DNA of 64,000 bases from Bacteroidota bacterium. Its GTDB lineage: Bacteria > Bacteroidota > Bacteroidia > Bacteroidales > F082. A program made the position numbers and the translations under genes. The DNA lies in assembly GCA_016715945.1 (NCBI GenBank), contig JADJXJ010000001.1, positions 2,232,001-2,296,000 on the forward strand. The letters are read 5' to 3'. The notes below the pieces were generated by a model that was given only the letters and a program-made list of their open reading frames with translations, was not told the DNA's origin and made no database searches. Below are positions 33,733 through 42,500 of the stretch, piece after piece. How positions within the stretch are numbered: the stretch's first letter is position 1; each line of letters begins with the position of its first letter.

Positions 33733-34296
33733 ATGAAATACCTCATTGCCTGTTTGGGAAACATAGGCGCAGAATATACCGACACCAGACACAACATCGG
33801 TTTTATGGTGGGTGACCAGCTGGCCCGTGACTTAGAAGTACAATTCAGTACCCAGCGATTGGCGCAACTGGCCACAGCCAAACACAAAGGACGCACGCTT
33901 GTGATCATCAAACCCACCACCTACATGAATCTGAGCGGCAAAGCTGTGCAATACTGGTTAAAAGCTGAAAACATTCCGCTCGAGAATCTGCTGGTTGTGG
34001 TGGACGACATTGCCCTGCCTACCGGTACGCTCCGCATGAAAACCAAAGGCAGCGATGCCGGACACAATGGCCTGGCCAGCATCATCGAATCGCTGGGCAC
34101 ACAGGAATGGGCACGGTTGCGCTTTGGCATTGGAGACAACTTCCCCAGAGGCAAGCAGGTGGATTACGTGCTTGGCAAATGGACTCCGCAGGAACTGGAC
34201 ATCATCCTGCCAAAGATCCCTGTGGCAGCCGACATCGTTAAAAGCTTTGTGACCATTGGCGCCGCCCGCACAATGAACCTGTACAATAACAAATAG
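33733..34296 (+). CDS. pth: peptidyl-tRNA hydrolase
   Basis: A 187-residue enzyme that recycles tRNA from prematurely released peptidyl-tRNA. Signatures: LIACLGNIGAEYTDTRHNIGF (catalytic His in the TRHNIGF part), KPTTYMNLSGKAV, VVVDDIALPTGTLRMKTKGSDAGHNGLASI and the C-terminal LRFGIGDNFPRG. It begins with ATG just after the rplY terminator and is convergent with the DUF429 gene, with an 18-base gap. Confidence 0.96.
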   Translation: MKYLIACLGNIGAEYTDTRHNIGFMVGDQLARDLEVQFSTQRLAQLATAKHKGRTLVIIKPTTYMNLSGKAVQYWLKAENIPLENLLVVVDDIALPTGTLRMKTKGSDAGHNGLASIIESLGTQEWARLRFGIGDNFPRGKQVDYVLGKWTPQELDIILPKIPVAADIVKSFVTIGAARTMNLYNNK

Positions 34297-34314
34297 CCCA
34301 TTGTGAGCAGCAAG

Positions 34315-34893
34315 TCAGCACCACACCACACCTTCCGCTTCCGAACCATACACGTTTGAGCGCCCATGCATCTTGAGCCAACCCGCAAACCATGCCAGTG
34401 CGCTGTCGATACCGTGAGGGCTGATTGCTTTATCGGCAACCAATTCGAAGCCTGTGAGTTTTTTTAGCTGAGCAGCAAGCACATCGCATTCCGGACGGTT
34501 TTCACTACCAAAATATGAACGCAGGCGGCTTGGCCAGGTCTCGAAAAACGGTATTCCCTGCGCCGCGAAAAAAGCTGAAAGCTGCATGGCACGCGCCGTC
34601 AGTCCGCCAAGGAACATGGGCGACATGGCCCCCAGCTGACGGTCGGCCTCACGAAAAAAATAATCATCCTCCGGAGAAAAAACCGCATCGCGCGGCTTGG
34701 TGTAAACGCGTGGAAGTGACAAAGGGGCATCGATCATGACAAAAGATGGCTTTCTGGCGCTGATCTGATCGCGACAAAAAGCGTCAGCATCCTGCTTTTT
34801 TGCAGCCTGAAGAATCAAAAGCGAGCTACCCAGGTCGAAGCAAACGGCTGTAGTGCCCGCAAATCGTGCACCATAATCGATGCCAAAGTGCAT
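34315..34893 (-). CDS. DUF429-like protein, predicted RNase H-fold
   Basis: A 192-residue protein starting MHFGIDYGARFAGTTAVCFD, an actin/RNase H-fold beta-1 motif with an acidic residue. Further conserved points are VMIDAPLSLP, READRQLGAMSP, FETWPSRLRSYFG and SPHGIDSALAWFAGWL, matching the DUF429 pattern of predicted nucleases. Start: ATG at 34893, two bases after the stop of the SDR gene, rather than a longer frame that would overlap it. The pair is translationally coupled. The biochemical role is not established. Confidence 0.7.
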   Translation of the reverse strand: MHFGIDYGARFAGTTAVCFDLGSSLLILQAAKKQDADAFCRDQISARKPSFVMIDAPLSLPRVYTKPRDAVFSPEDDYFFREADRQLGAMSPMFLGGLTARAMQLSAFFAAQGIPFFETWPSRLRSYFGSENRPECDVLAAQLKKLTGFELVADKAISPHGIDSALAWFAGWLKMHGRSNVYGSEAEGVVWC

Positions 34894-34895
34894 GG

Positions 34896-35594
34896 TCACA
34901 CGCTCAGGCTCGACAAACCACCATCGACCCCAATGATTTGCCCGGTGATCCAACTGCTTTGGCTACCCAGCAAAAAGACTGCAAGACGGGCCACGTCGTC
35001 GGGTGTGCCCACCCGCTGAAGCGGATGACGCTTGGCGCTTACTTCAATTTTTTCGGGACTGGACAAGAGCCGTTGTGCAAGCGGGGTGTCTGTCAGTGAT
35101 GGAGCAATGGCATTTACCCGGATGCCGGGCGCCCATTCGGCAGCAAGCGAGCGCGTCAGGCCTTCGATGGCCCCTTTGGCCGATGCAATGCTCGCATGGT
35201 ATGCCATACCGCGGCCCACAGCCACCGTGCTGAACAAAACCACCGAAGCCAGACTACTGTTTTTCAGCGATTTAAAAGCAGACTGCAACACCCTGACTGC
35301 TCCCAGCACGTTTACTTCGAAATCGTGAAGAAAATCCGAAGGTTTGAGCCCCCTGAAAGGTTTCAGGTTGATCGTCCCGGGTGCATAAAGCAGTCCGTCA
35401 AGGACTTCCGGAAGACCCACTGGTGAAAAATCGTCGCTTAGAAAGTTGCCCTCAACAAACTGAATGCCAATCAGATGCGTAAGTTTTTCGGGATGGCGGC
35501 TGATCACAAAAAGCTGATGACCGTCGTTGTGGAGTAATTCGGCTGTTCGGAAGGCTATGCCCGAAGAAGCACCCACGATAAGAAAATTGCCCAT
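34896..35594 (-). CDS. short-chain dehydrogenase/reductase, atypical (catalytic Tyr missing)
   Basis: A 232-residue Rossmann protein of the classical SDR size. The NAD(P) loop is IVGASSGIAFRTA (6-18); conserved Asn95 (EVNVLGAV) and Ser122 (LFSTVAV) are present. The YxxxK motif reads IASAK, so the catalytic Tyr is Ile136 while Lys140 is kept. The C-terminal half (GLTRSLAAEWAPGIRVNAIAPSLTDTPLA, GQIIGVDGG) is FabG-like. It may be a non-canonical reductase or a binding protein. It is encoded just upstream of and coupled to the DUF429 gene. Confidence 0.85.
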   Translation of the reverse strand: MGNFLIVGASSGIAFRTAELLHNDGHQLFVISRHPEKLTHLIGIQFVEGNFLSDDFSPVGLPEVLDGLLYAPGTINLKPFRGLKPSDFLHDFEVNVLGAVRVLQSAFKSLKNSSLASVVLFSTVAVGRGMAYHASIASAKGAIEGLTRSLAAEWAPGIRVNAIAPSLTDTPLAQRLLSSPEKIEVSAKRHPLQRVGTPDDVARLAVFLLGSQSSWITGQIIGVDGGLSSLSV

Positions 35595-35694
35595 TATAAA
35601 TTGTTTTGAAAAGTAACAACCCTGGGCAACTTTTGTTTTTACCGGTTGTCAGGTGTTCAGTCCGGCCGGCTCTGGCTGATGAACGGAGCCTGAG

Positions 35695-36204
35695 CTATTG
35701 GTTGTCGTACTGCTGCACTTCGTGATGCACAAATTCAAGTTTCACGCCTGCTTCGGCAAACATGGCCTCGGATTCGGCTCCGGCATGGTATTTTTTTTCA
35801 CACACCACCCTCACGATGCCGCAGTTGATGATGAGCATGGCGCAGGTTCGGCAGGGGGTCATCCTGCAATAGAGTGTGCTTCCCTCGAGGGCAATACCCC
35901 TTCGGGCTGCCTGGGTGATGGCATTCTGCTCGGCATGCACGGTGCGCACACAATGCTGGGTGATGCTACCGTCTTCGTGTATCACTTTCTTCATCAAATG
36001 TCCCACCTCGTCGCAATGGGCCAGTCCGCGGGGCGAGCCCACGTATCCGGTGACCAGGATCTGACGGTCTTTCACAATTACACAGCCGCTCCGGCCACGG
36101 TCGCAGGTGGCACGGCTGGCCACACTGTCGGCAAGCTTCAGAAAGTATTCGTCCCAGCTTGGACGGACATATTTGGGTTTATTGCTTTCGGCCGGTGTTT
36201 CCAT
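35695..36204 (-). CDS. dCMP deaminase family protein
   Basis: A 169-residue zinc deaminase. The zinc site is His90, Cys118 and Cys121 (TVHAEQNAI and TPCRTCAML) with proton shuttle Glu92. The N-terminus RPSWDEYFLKLADSVASRATCDR and GYVGSPRGLAHCDEVGH match the dCMP deaminase/ComEB family, which converts dCMP to dUMP for thymidylate synthesis. It lies 11 bases after a P-loop kinase and LOG nucleosidase on the same strand, suggesting a small nucleotide-handling operon. Confidence 0.92.
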   Translation of the reverse strand: METPAESNKPKYVRPSWDEYFLKLADSVASRATCDRGRSGCVIVKDRQILVTGYVGSPRGLAHCDEVGHLMKKVIHEDGSITQHCVRTVHAEQNAITQAARRGIALEGSTLYCRMTPCRTCAMLIINCGIVRVVCEKKYHAGAESEAMFAEAGVKLEFVHHEVQQYDNQ

Positions 36205-36215
36205 GTTCTTGTTGT

Positions 36216-36770
36216 TTAACGACTTAACTTTGAAAGAATCTCGTCAATCTGTTCATACAGCTCAGCTGTGCTGCCGTTGTTTTCAATCCGGTAGTCGGCC
36301 TGGCGGATGCATTCGGCCAGGTTTTGGTGGTTGGGGTCGGCACTCTGCATTTCGCGCGCTTCGTTAGCCAGAAAAGTTTTGTAGTCAACAGCATCCGTCT
36401 CGCTTGCACGTTGTGTAATTCGGTCGAACCTCAGCTTTGGGTCGGCATCCACAGCCAGAAGCACAAAATTTCCTTTATTACGCAGCGAAAGAATCTCACC
36501 CGGGGTGCGAATGCTTTCGATGATTGCAGGTCCTCCTGCAAGACTTGCCTGCCCGAATAGCTCGTCCACAATATACGATGGTCCGTATTGCGCACGAAGT
36601 TCATTGGCCAGATGGGTCATGGTATCGCGGTTTTTTGGCAGTCCCAGCCGGTCGAGGGCGTCGATCAGATAGGCCCTTACACTGTAATGTTTGAAGCCTT
36701 TGTTGTGAACCAGGTAATCCACGATGGTACCTTTGCCCGCCCCAAGTGTGCCTGTGATGCCAATGATCAT
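36216..36770 (-). CDS. P-loop nucleotide kinase-like protein
   Basis: A 184-residue P-loop NTPase with Walker A GTLGAGKGT at residues 6-14 and an LID-like basic region (RFDRITQRASETDAVDYKTFLANEAREM). Topology resembles dephospho-CoA kinase or deoxynucleoside monophosphate kinases, but it lacks diagnostic residues I would need to name the substrate. It overlaps the upstream LOG gene by four bases (ATGA) and precedes dCMP deaminase by 11 bases, so a nucleotide substrate is favoured. Often labelled simply AAA family ATPase. Confidence 0.72.
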   Translation of the reverse strand: MIIGITGTLGAGKGTIVDYLVHNKGFKHYSVRAYLIDALDRLGLPKNRDTMTHLANELRAQYGPSYIVDELFGQASLAGGPAIIESIRTPGEILSLRNKGNFVLLAVDADPKLRFDRITQRASETDAVDYKTFLANEAREMQSADPNHQNLAECIRQADYRIENNGSTAELYEQIDEILSKLSR

Positions 36771-37363
36771 AATTGCCTGCTTTCGTTTTTGATATCTTCA
36801 ATCCATTTGGGCGATTCGACAGGACGGTATTGTTGAAGCAGCCCGGGAAGCTCAACAGGCTCTGTGGCCACAAGGATCCCATTCCGGTGCTCAGGCCTGA
36901 CGAAGCCTTCCTCGACGGCATGATCCAGAAATTTAAGAAGCTGGTCAAAATAGCCCAGCACATTCAGAAGTACCAAGGGCTTGTCGGCCAAACGGAGTTG
37001 ACTCAGGGTGATGACCTCAAACAGCTCATCGAGGGTGCCAAACCCGCCAGGAAGCACCACAAAGGCATCCGACACCTCTACCATCAGCTGTTTGCGGGCT
37101 GCCATGCTATCTACCGTGATAAACTCATGCAATCCATTGTGTGCCACTTCTTTGGCCACAAGATTTCCGGGCATGATGCCGGTGACCCTGGCGCCGGATT
37201 CCATGGCCGTATCAGCCAGCACTTTCATCAAACCCACACTGGCGCCGCCATAAACAAGCTCAAATCCGGAAGATGCCAGCACCTGCGCGGTTTGCCTGGC
37301 CGCCATGCGGTAGGCTTCCTTACGTCCGGCACTGCTGCCACAGAAAACACATATTTTCTTCAT
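36767..37363 (-). CDS. LOG family nucleotide 5'-monophosphate nucleosidase (TIGR00730)
   Basis: A 198-residue Rossmann-type protein. The family motifs are MKKICVFCGSSAGRK at the start, YGGASVGLMKVLAD, MAARKQLM (87-94) and PGGFGTLDE (105-113). LOG proteins release the base from a nucleoside 5'-monophosphate (cytokinin activation in plants, purine or pyrimidine nucleotide turnover in bacteria). The frame is open further upstream to 37609, but the family start at 37363 is clear. It is the first gene of a three-gene minus-strand unit with a kinase and dCMP deaminase. Confidence 0.92.
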   Translation of the reverse strand: MKKICVFCGSSAGRKEAYRMAARQTAQVLASSGFELVYGGASVGLMKVLADTAMESGARVTGIMPGNLVAKEVAHNGLHEFITVDSMAARKQLMVEVSDAFVVLPGGFGTLDELFEVITLSQLRLADKPLVLLNVLGYFDQLLKFLDHAVEEGFVRPEHRNGILVATEPVELPGLLQQYRPVESPKWIEDIKNESRQL

Positions 37364-37483
37364 GATGTCAAGTTGGTGGCGCGAATTTAGGTCATTACCG
37401 CAAACCTTTGATCCGGGAGACAGCGCTTTGTGAGTATGGTTGTGGTTTTGCCCTGTTAATGGCCTGCTAAATCGATTTTGGTT

Positions 37484-37491
37484 TACATTTG
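37484..37491 (+). promoter_or_regulatory. -7 element before manA
   Basis: TACATTTG fits TAnnTTTG. The implied start site, near 37498, leaves a leader of about 37 bases before the ATG at 37535 and excludes the longer in-frame start at 37478. Confidence 0.5.
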
Positions 37492-37534
37492 CCTGAAAAG
37501 CCGGATTCATCAGCATCAACAAAAACCCTTGGCT

Positions 37535-38515
37535 ATGAATACACTTTATCCGATGACTTTCAGGCCGCTTTTTAAAGAAAAAATCTGGGGCGGACAAAAA
37601 ATCAGACAATTGCTGGGCATGGAAACGGGGCTTTTGCCCAATTGCGGTGAAGCCTGGCTGCTTTCGGGTGTGGAAGGCAACCCAACCGTGGCGGCCAATG
37701 GCTATCTTGCCGGAAACGAAATCAACGAATTGGTAGAGGTGTTTATGGGCGACCTGGTGGGCGAAAAGGTGTATGAGCGTTTTGGCAAACAGTTTCCTAT
37801 CTTGGTCAAGGTGATCGACTCAAACGACTGGCTCTCCATACAGGTGCATCCGGATGATGAGCTGGCCAAAAAGCGCGGCATTGGCTATGGTAAAACCGAA
37901 ATGTGGTATGCCATGCAGGCCGATGAAAAAGCACAGTTGATCTGCGGATTCAATCAGGCCATGGACGAAGCCACCTATCTGTCGTACCTGAATGCCGGAA
38001 AACTGCCCGAAATCATGAACTATGAAAATGTAGCGCAAGGCGATGTGTTTTTCATCCCGGCCGGAAGGGTGCATGCCCTTGGACCAGGGCTGCTGATTGC
38101 CGAAATTCAGCAAACCAGCGACACCACCTACCGCATCTACGACTGGGGGCGGGTGGACGACAAAGGTAATCCCAGGGAACTGCATACCGAGCTGGCCCTC
38201 GAAGCCATCGACTATACCATGCATCCTTATTATAAAACACCTTATGATAAGGCAGGGCATCACCCACAAAACCTTGTCAGGTCGCCCTTTTTCACAACCA
38301 ATATCTTAAGGCCCCTCAAAACTGAGCACAAGACTTACGATGGTCTCGACAGTTTCGTGTTGCTGATGTGCACCTCGGGCACCTGCTCGGTGGAGGGCGA
38401 AGGCCAGAAACTCAGCCTGAAGCCCGGAAGTGTGGCCTTGCTGCCAAACGCCGCCAAGGAAGTAAGCCTGATTCCCGGCGAGGATTGTGTATTGCTCGAA
38501 GTTTACATTGAATAA
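37535..38515 (+). CDS. manA: mannose-6-phosphate isomerase, class I
   Basis: A 326-residue cupin-type zinc isomerase. Early residues PMTFRPLFKEKIWGGQKI and the metal-binding segment LSIQVHPDDELAKKRG, then GKTEMWYAM and the active-site loop FIPAGRVHALGPGLLIAEIQQTSDTTYRIYDW, identify it. It interconverts mannose 6-phosphate and fructose 6-phosphate, feeding GDP-mannose synthesis or mannose use. It precedes a TlpA-like gene by 14 bases but is metabolically unrelated to the envelope proteins downstream. Confidence 0.94.
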   Translation: MNTLYPMTFRPLFKEKIWGGQKIRQLLGMETGLLPNCGEAWLLSGVEGNPTVAANGYLAGNEINELVEVFMGDLVGEKVYERFGKQFPILVKVIDSNDWLSIQVHPDDELAKKRGIGYGKTEMWYAMQADEKAQLICGFNQAMDEATYLSYLNAGKLPEIMNYENVAQGDVFFIPAGRVHALGPGLLIAEIQQTSDTTYRIYDWGRVDDKGNPRELHTELALEAIDYTMHPYYKTPYDKAGHHPQNLVRSPFFTTNILRPLKTEHKTYDGLDSFVLLMCTSGTCSVEGEGQKLSLKPGSVALLPNAAKEVSLIPGEDCVLLEVYIE

Positions 38516-38529
38516 ACATAACATTGATT

Positions 38530-39024
38530 ATGAAACAGTTATTTGGATTTCTGCTGATGATTCTGGCATTCCATGCCCAGGCACAGCAAAGCCTGCCCTC
38601 CGTAAACCTGAAAAACCTCGGAGGAAAAACCATCAACACTGCCGATATTGCAAAAACAGGCAAGCCTGTCATACTCTCGTTCTGGGCCATGTGGTGCAAA
38701 CCCTGCCTGAAAGAGCTGGAAGCATTCAATGAAAATTATGCGGCATGGAAGGCCGAAACAGGGGTTGAAATCGTGGCTGTTTCGATTGACGATTCGCGTT
38801 CGGTTTCGCGCATCTCACCTTTTGTAAAAAGTTCGGGCTGGGAGTTCGAAGTGCTGCTCGATCCCAACGGAGAATTTAAGCGTGCCATGAACGTGAACAT
38901 GATTCCCCATACTTTTTTGCTCGATGCGGGCGGAAACATTGTTTCGCAACACACCTCATATGTAGAAGGGGCTGAATTTGAATTATTTGAGAAAGTAAAA
39001 AAACTGGCCGGAAAGAAGAAATAA
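38530..39024 (+). CDS. exported TlpA-like thioredoxin-family protein
   Basis: A 164-residue protein with a signal peptide (about 1-18, cleaved near AQA) and a thioredoxin domain with Cys56 and Cys59 in WAMWCKPC and cis-Pro in MIPHTF. TlpA-like proteins reduce or oxidise disulfides in the periplasm. The ATG at 38530 gives a normal signal peptide; an upstream TTG adds two residues only. It is followed at close spacing by a DUF6029 barrel and an Omp28 lipoprotein, which itself carries a CxxC, suggesting a common disulfide-related process. Confidence 0.9.
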   Translation: MKQLFGFLLMILAFHAQAQQSLPSVNLKNLGGKTINTADIAKTGKPVILSFWAMWCKPCLKELEAFNENYAAWKAETGVEIVAVSIDDSRSVSRISPFVKSSGWEFEVLLDPNGEFKRAMNVNMIPHTFLLDAGGNIVSQHTSYVEGAEFELFEKVKKLAGKKK

Positions 39025-39045
39025 TCCCCCAACCGGTACACATCG

Positions 39046-40698
39046 ATGAAAAAACAAATACTCTTTCTGGCACTGCTGACCAGTTTGGTTGTACGTGCAC
39101 AACAGCCTGTGGTTAATGGTAGCTTTCAGCTTGATGCCCAGGCCTATGTCACCGATGCAGCCATTGGCATCACCGATTCGGCCCTGGCTGGTCAGCGCAG
39201 TGGCTTCAATGGTTTCGGAAATGTGGTGATCAACTGGGGCGATTTCAGGGCAGGAATGCGCTACGAGGCCTTTCTGCCCCCGCTGCGGGGCTTCGACCCC
39301 CGCCTCGAAGGTAATGGTTTTGCCAATGTCTGGCTGAACTACCGGACCGATTTTGCCGAAATCACTGCGGGTAATTTTTACGAGCAATTTGGCAGCGGCC
39401 TGCTTTTTCGCGCCTACGAAGAGTGGTCGCTGGGATTCGACAACAGCCTGAATGGACTCAAACTGCAGGTTTATCCCACTAAAGGCGTTGTTTTAAAAGG
39501 AGTTTACGGCAGCCAGCGCTACTTCTGGCAGCCATACACCCGCAACAGCCGCGGACTGGTGCGCGGGCTGGATGCCGATTTCAACCTGAATGAGCTTATC
39601 CCGGAGCGCGAAAACGCACCCTGGCGCCTGAGCCTTGGAATGAGTGGACTGAGCAAATATCAGCGCGATGCCGACCCCATCTATGTCCTTCCTGAAAACG
39701 TCGGCGGATGGGCAGGACGTTTCACAGCCGGCTGGGGCAATTTTATCCTTGCCGGGGAATATGCCACAAAAATCAACGACCCGGGCGCCGTAAATAATTT
39801 CATCTACCGCGAGGGCCGGGCTGCATTGGCATCCTTGTCCTATGCCACACGCGGTTTCGGAGCAGTGCTTCAACTGAAACGGGTGGACAATATGGGCTTT
39901 AAAAGCGATCGTACACAGCTTGGCAACGCATTGGACATCAATTTTATACCCCCATTGAACCGAATCCATGCCTACAGTCTCACAGGCAAATACCCTTATG
40001 CGACACAGGTGAACGGTGAAATGGGTTTGCAGTTGCAGCTCAATTATAAAATCCCGCGAAACAGCCTGCTCGGCGGCAAATATGGCACCTCTGTAGCAAT
40101 TAATTTCAGTCAGGTGAACGACATCGTCAGGCAGCCCGTGAACGACACCACGCCCATTGGGCAGGATGGGTCAGAAGGCTATAAATCAAAGTTTTTTGCT
40201 GTTTCGGACCATGTGTTTTTCCGGGATCTGAATGTGGAAATCGACAAGCGGTTCAGTTCCAGGCTCAAAGGCGTATTTCAATACATGAACCTGCACTACG
40301 ACATTGCCACTTTGCAGGGCCATGCGGGCGAGGAAGCCGTTGAAGCGCACATCGGCCTGGCCGATCTTACCTATCGCATCGACACGCGCAAAACGATCAG
40401 GATGGAAGCACAACTGCTGCTCACCAAACAAGACCTTGGCGACTGGGCTGCGTTGATGGCCGAATACACCATCGCACCCAAATGGTTTGTGTCGGTGTCG
40501 GACCAATACAACTTTGGCAATCCCGACAATGCTATGCGCAAACATTTTTATACAGTTGCTGCCGGAACCAATCGCGGTGCTACGCGCCTGGCGCTGAGCG
40601 CCGGCAGACAGGCCGAAGGCGTGGTGTGCGTTGGCGGGGTTTGTCGTCAGGTGCCTGCAAGCAGCGGACTGACCCTCACTTTCTCGACTTCATTCTAA
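39046..40698 (+). CDS. DUF6029 family outer-membrane protein
   Basis: A 550-residue protein with a signal peptide (1-18) and a barrel-like body rich in alternating aromatic and polar residues. Conserved stretches I associate with DUF6029 are VVNGSFQLDAQAYVTDAAIG, NGFANVWLNYRTDFAEITAGNFYEQFGSGLLFRAYEEWSLGFDNSLNGLKL (split here as NFYEQFGSGLLFRAYEEWSL) and LNYKIPRNSLLGGKYGT. Function unknown. It lies 21 bases after the TlpA-like gene and 10 bases before the Omp28 gene, the typical trio order in Bacteroidota. Confidence 0.82.
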   Translation: MKKQILFLALLTSLVVRAQQPVVNGSFQLDAQAYVTDAAIGITDSALAGQRSGFNGFGNVVINWGDFRAGMRYEAFLPPLRGFDPRLEGNGFANVWLNYRTDFAEITAGNFYEQFGSGLLFRAYEEWSLGFDNSLNGLKLQVYPTKGVVLKGVYGSQRYFWQPYTRNSRGLVRGLDADFNLNELIPERENAPWRLSLGMSGLSKYQRDADPIYVLPENVGGWAGRFTAGWGNFILAGEYATKINDPGAVNNFIYREGRAALASLSYATRGFGAVLQLKRVDNMGFKSDRTQLGNALDINFIPPLNRIHAYSLTGKYPYATQVNGEMGLQLQLNYKIPRNSLLGGKYGTSVAINFSQVNDIVRQPVNDTTPIGQDGSEGYKSKFFAVSDHVFFRDLNVEIDKRFSSRLKGVFQYMNLHYDIATLQGHAGEEAVEAHIGLADLTYRIDTRKTIRMEAQLLLTKQDLGDWAALMAEYTIAPKWFVSVSDQYNFGNPDNAMRKHFYTVAAGTNRGATRLALSAGRQAEGVVCVGGVCRQVPASSGLTLTFSTSF

Positions 40699-40708
40699 GC
40701 CACAGAAA

Positions 40709-41539
40709 ATGAAAAATATAGCGATTTTATTCGTATTGCTTGCAGCCATAATCGGATCAGGCTGCGACCACATCGAGCCGCCTTACAAACAACAGTCCGG
40801 GCAGGTGGGCACTGCCGACCGCAAGGTGCTGCTCGAAGATTTCACTGGTCACACCTGCGTTAACTGTCCCACTGCTGCGCTGATTGCCCATAACCTGAAA
40901 ACGCTTTATGGCGACCGGTTGATCGTAATGGCTGTACACGCCGGGTATTTTGCCCGCCCCCAGTCGGCACCTTTCGATGCCGACTACCGCAGTCAGGCAG
41001 GTGAAGCCTGGGATCAGTTTTTCAACATATCGGCAAATGGCAACCCCAATGCCCTGATCAACAGGCAAAAAAACAATACCTACTGGCATTACCCTCCGGG
41101 CAGCTGGAGCACTAAGGTATCTGAAGCCATGCAAAGCGAGGCACATGCAAAAATTGAACTGAACACCAGTTACGAAGCCTCGACCCGAAAACTCGGAATC
41201 ACAGCCAAAACCACCTTCCTCACCAGGCTTCAGGGAAATTTCAGGTTGCAGGTCTGCCTGGTGGAAGACAGCCTGGTAAGCGCCCAACGAAACAACGACC
41301 CGAATGCCGGCACAACCCCCGTGATTTCACAATACGTTCACCGGCATGTGTTGCGCGAAGCTGTAAACGGCATCTGGGGCGAACAGATTCTGTCCAATCC
41401 CGAGGCTGGTTATTCGGCTACCAAATCATATCAGCTGAATCTGCCTGCAGGCTACAATGCACAGCACTGCGCTGTAATCGTGTTTGTGTACGATGCAGAG
41501 ACGTACGAAGTGCTTCAGGTGGAAGAAAAACACCTATAA
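40709..41539 (+). CDS. Omp28-related outer-membrane lipoprotein
   Basis: A 276-residue lipoprotein (lipobox IIGSGC, Cys19). The Omp28 core begins KVLLEDFTGHTCVNCPTAALIAHNL, which is thioredoxin-like with a CxxC pair in HTCVNCP, followed by NGNPNALINR and a beta-rich C-terminal half. Omp28 is known from Porphyromonas as a surface lipoprotein; its function is not settled. Its position after TlpA-like and DUF6029 genes supports a shared role in surface protein folding or redox. Confidence 0.88.
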   Translation: MKNIAILFVLLAAIIGSGCDHIEPPYKQQSGQVGTADRKVLLEDFTGHTCVNCPTAALIAHNLKTLYGDRLIVMAVHAGYFARPQSAPFDADYRSQAGEAWDQFFNISANGNPNALINRQKNNTYWHYPPGSWSTKVSEAMQSEAHAKIELNTSYEASTRKLGITAKTTFLTRLQGNFRLQVCLVEDSLVSAQRNNDPNAGTTPVISQYVHRHVLREAVNGIWGEQILSNPEAGYSATKSYQLNLPAGYNAQHCAVIVFVYDAETYEVLQVEEKHL

Positions 41540-41605
41540 TAACTCACCAGTTCCTGTTAATGCTTTCTCCATAAAAAAGCAATAAGCGGGCAATCCGGGC
41601 ATCGC

Positions 41606-42478
41606 TCATTTGAGCACAAAGTTCCGGTAAAGGTTAAAACCAAAATACACGTCGCCTTTGGCCCAGCTTCCCTGTGTTTCGGTAATAAAGGCCCGCTCGA
41701 ACATGGCTCCGGCATTGCTGAAATGCAGCTGAAACACGTGGCCTCCGGTCTCTATGTCGAAACCTACTGAAAGGGCATCGTTGCGCTTGAGGGTAGTTTG
41801 CGAGGAGGGGTAATAAAAATACTCCGCATTGAAAGAGGCACGCTGGGTGAGCTTGAATCGCCCACCGGCACCCAGCGCAAATGAAGTATTCTGATCCTTT
41901 CGCGTGGAAACAAGGTTTTTGTGGATGAGCGTTGGGCTGAGCTGCAAGCTCACTGCCTGATTTAATTTGCGGGCAATGAGCAACTGGTGGTAATACGAAA
42001 GACGCGAACTGAAATAATTTTTCCTATCCGGATTGGCCCAACGGGTGCTGTTGAGTGCCATTCCTGTTGCGTAGGAAACCGTTACAGGCATCACCTTTGC
42101 TCCACTGCTCTGACGCAACAGCCTGACTTTGAGGCCGGCATCGTATGTCTTCTGCCAAGTGCTTCGTCCTGCAGCCAGCATGATGCGATCGTTGAGCCCA
42201 TATTCCAGGGCCATGCGCATGGTAGCTCTGTCGAGACCAAACAAATCGTAAAAACCCGAGTTGACCGCCCCGAAATTGTGCTGAATCAAAAACATCAAAT
42301 TGTTTTTTGCCGGCTGCTCCACGCTTTGTCCATAAACCACCCTGGGTGCCTTGAAGGTTGCATATGCATACTCGGTGGTGGGCGCCTCATCCTCAAACAT
42401 GTCCAACAGGTTGTTCTGCGCAACCAAAGGCCATGTCAGAAAGATCAGGGCCGTTACAGATAATAGCTTGATTTTCAT
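41606..42478 (-). CDS. DUF5777 family beta-barrel protein
   Basis: A 290-residue protein with a signal peptide (1-20) and a predicted outer-membrane barrel. Characteristic stretches: EYAYATFKAPRVVYGQSVEQP, LMFLIQHNFGAVNSGFYDLFGLD and the closing VYFGFNLYRNFVLK. I associate this with DUF5777, often next to c-type cytochromes and YceI proteins. Here two cytochrome lipoprotein genes lie just upstream on the same strand, and a YceI gene about 4 kb away. The barrel might allow electron or solute passage; this is inference. Confidence 0.8.
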   Translation of the reverse strand: MKIKLLSVTALIFLTWPLVAQNNLLDMFEDEAPTTEYAYATFKAPRVVYGQSVEQPAKNNLMFLIQHNFGAVNSGFYDLFGLDRATMRMALEYGLNDRIMLAAGRSTWQKTYDAGLKVRLLRQSSGAKVMPVTVSYATGMALNSTRWANPDRKNYFSSRLSYYHQLLIARKLNQAVSLQLSPTLIHKNLVSTRKDQNTSFALGAGGRFKLTQRASFNAEYFYYPSSQTTLKRNDALSVGFDIETGGHVFQLHFSNAGAMFERAFITETQGSWAKGDVYFGFNLYRNFVLK

Positions 42479-42500
42479 TGGTCCTGGTTCTGAAAAATAT

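Noticed and set aside
37364..37609. N-terminal extension of the LOG gene
   Set aside because: The family begins at MKKICVFCGSS; upstream codons are not protein-like.
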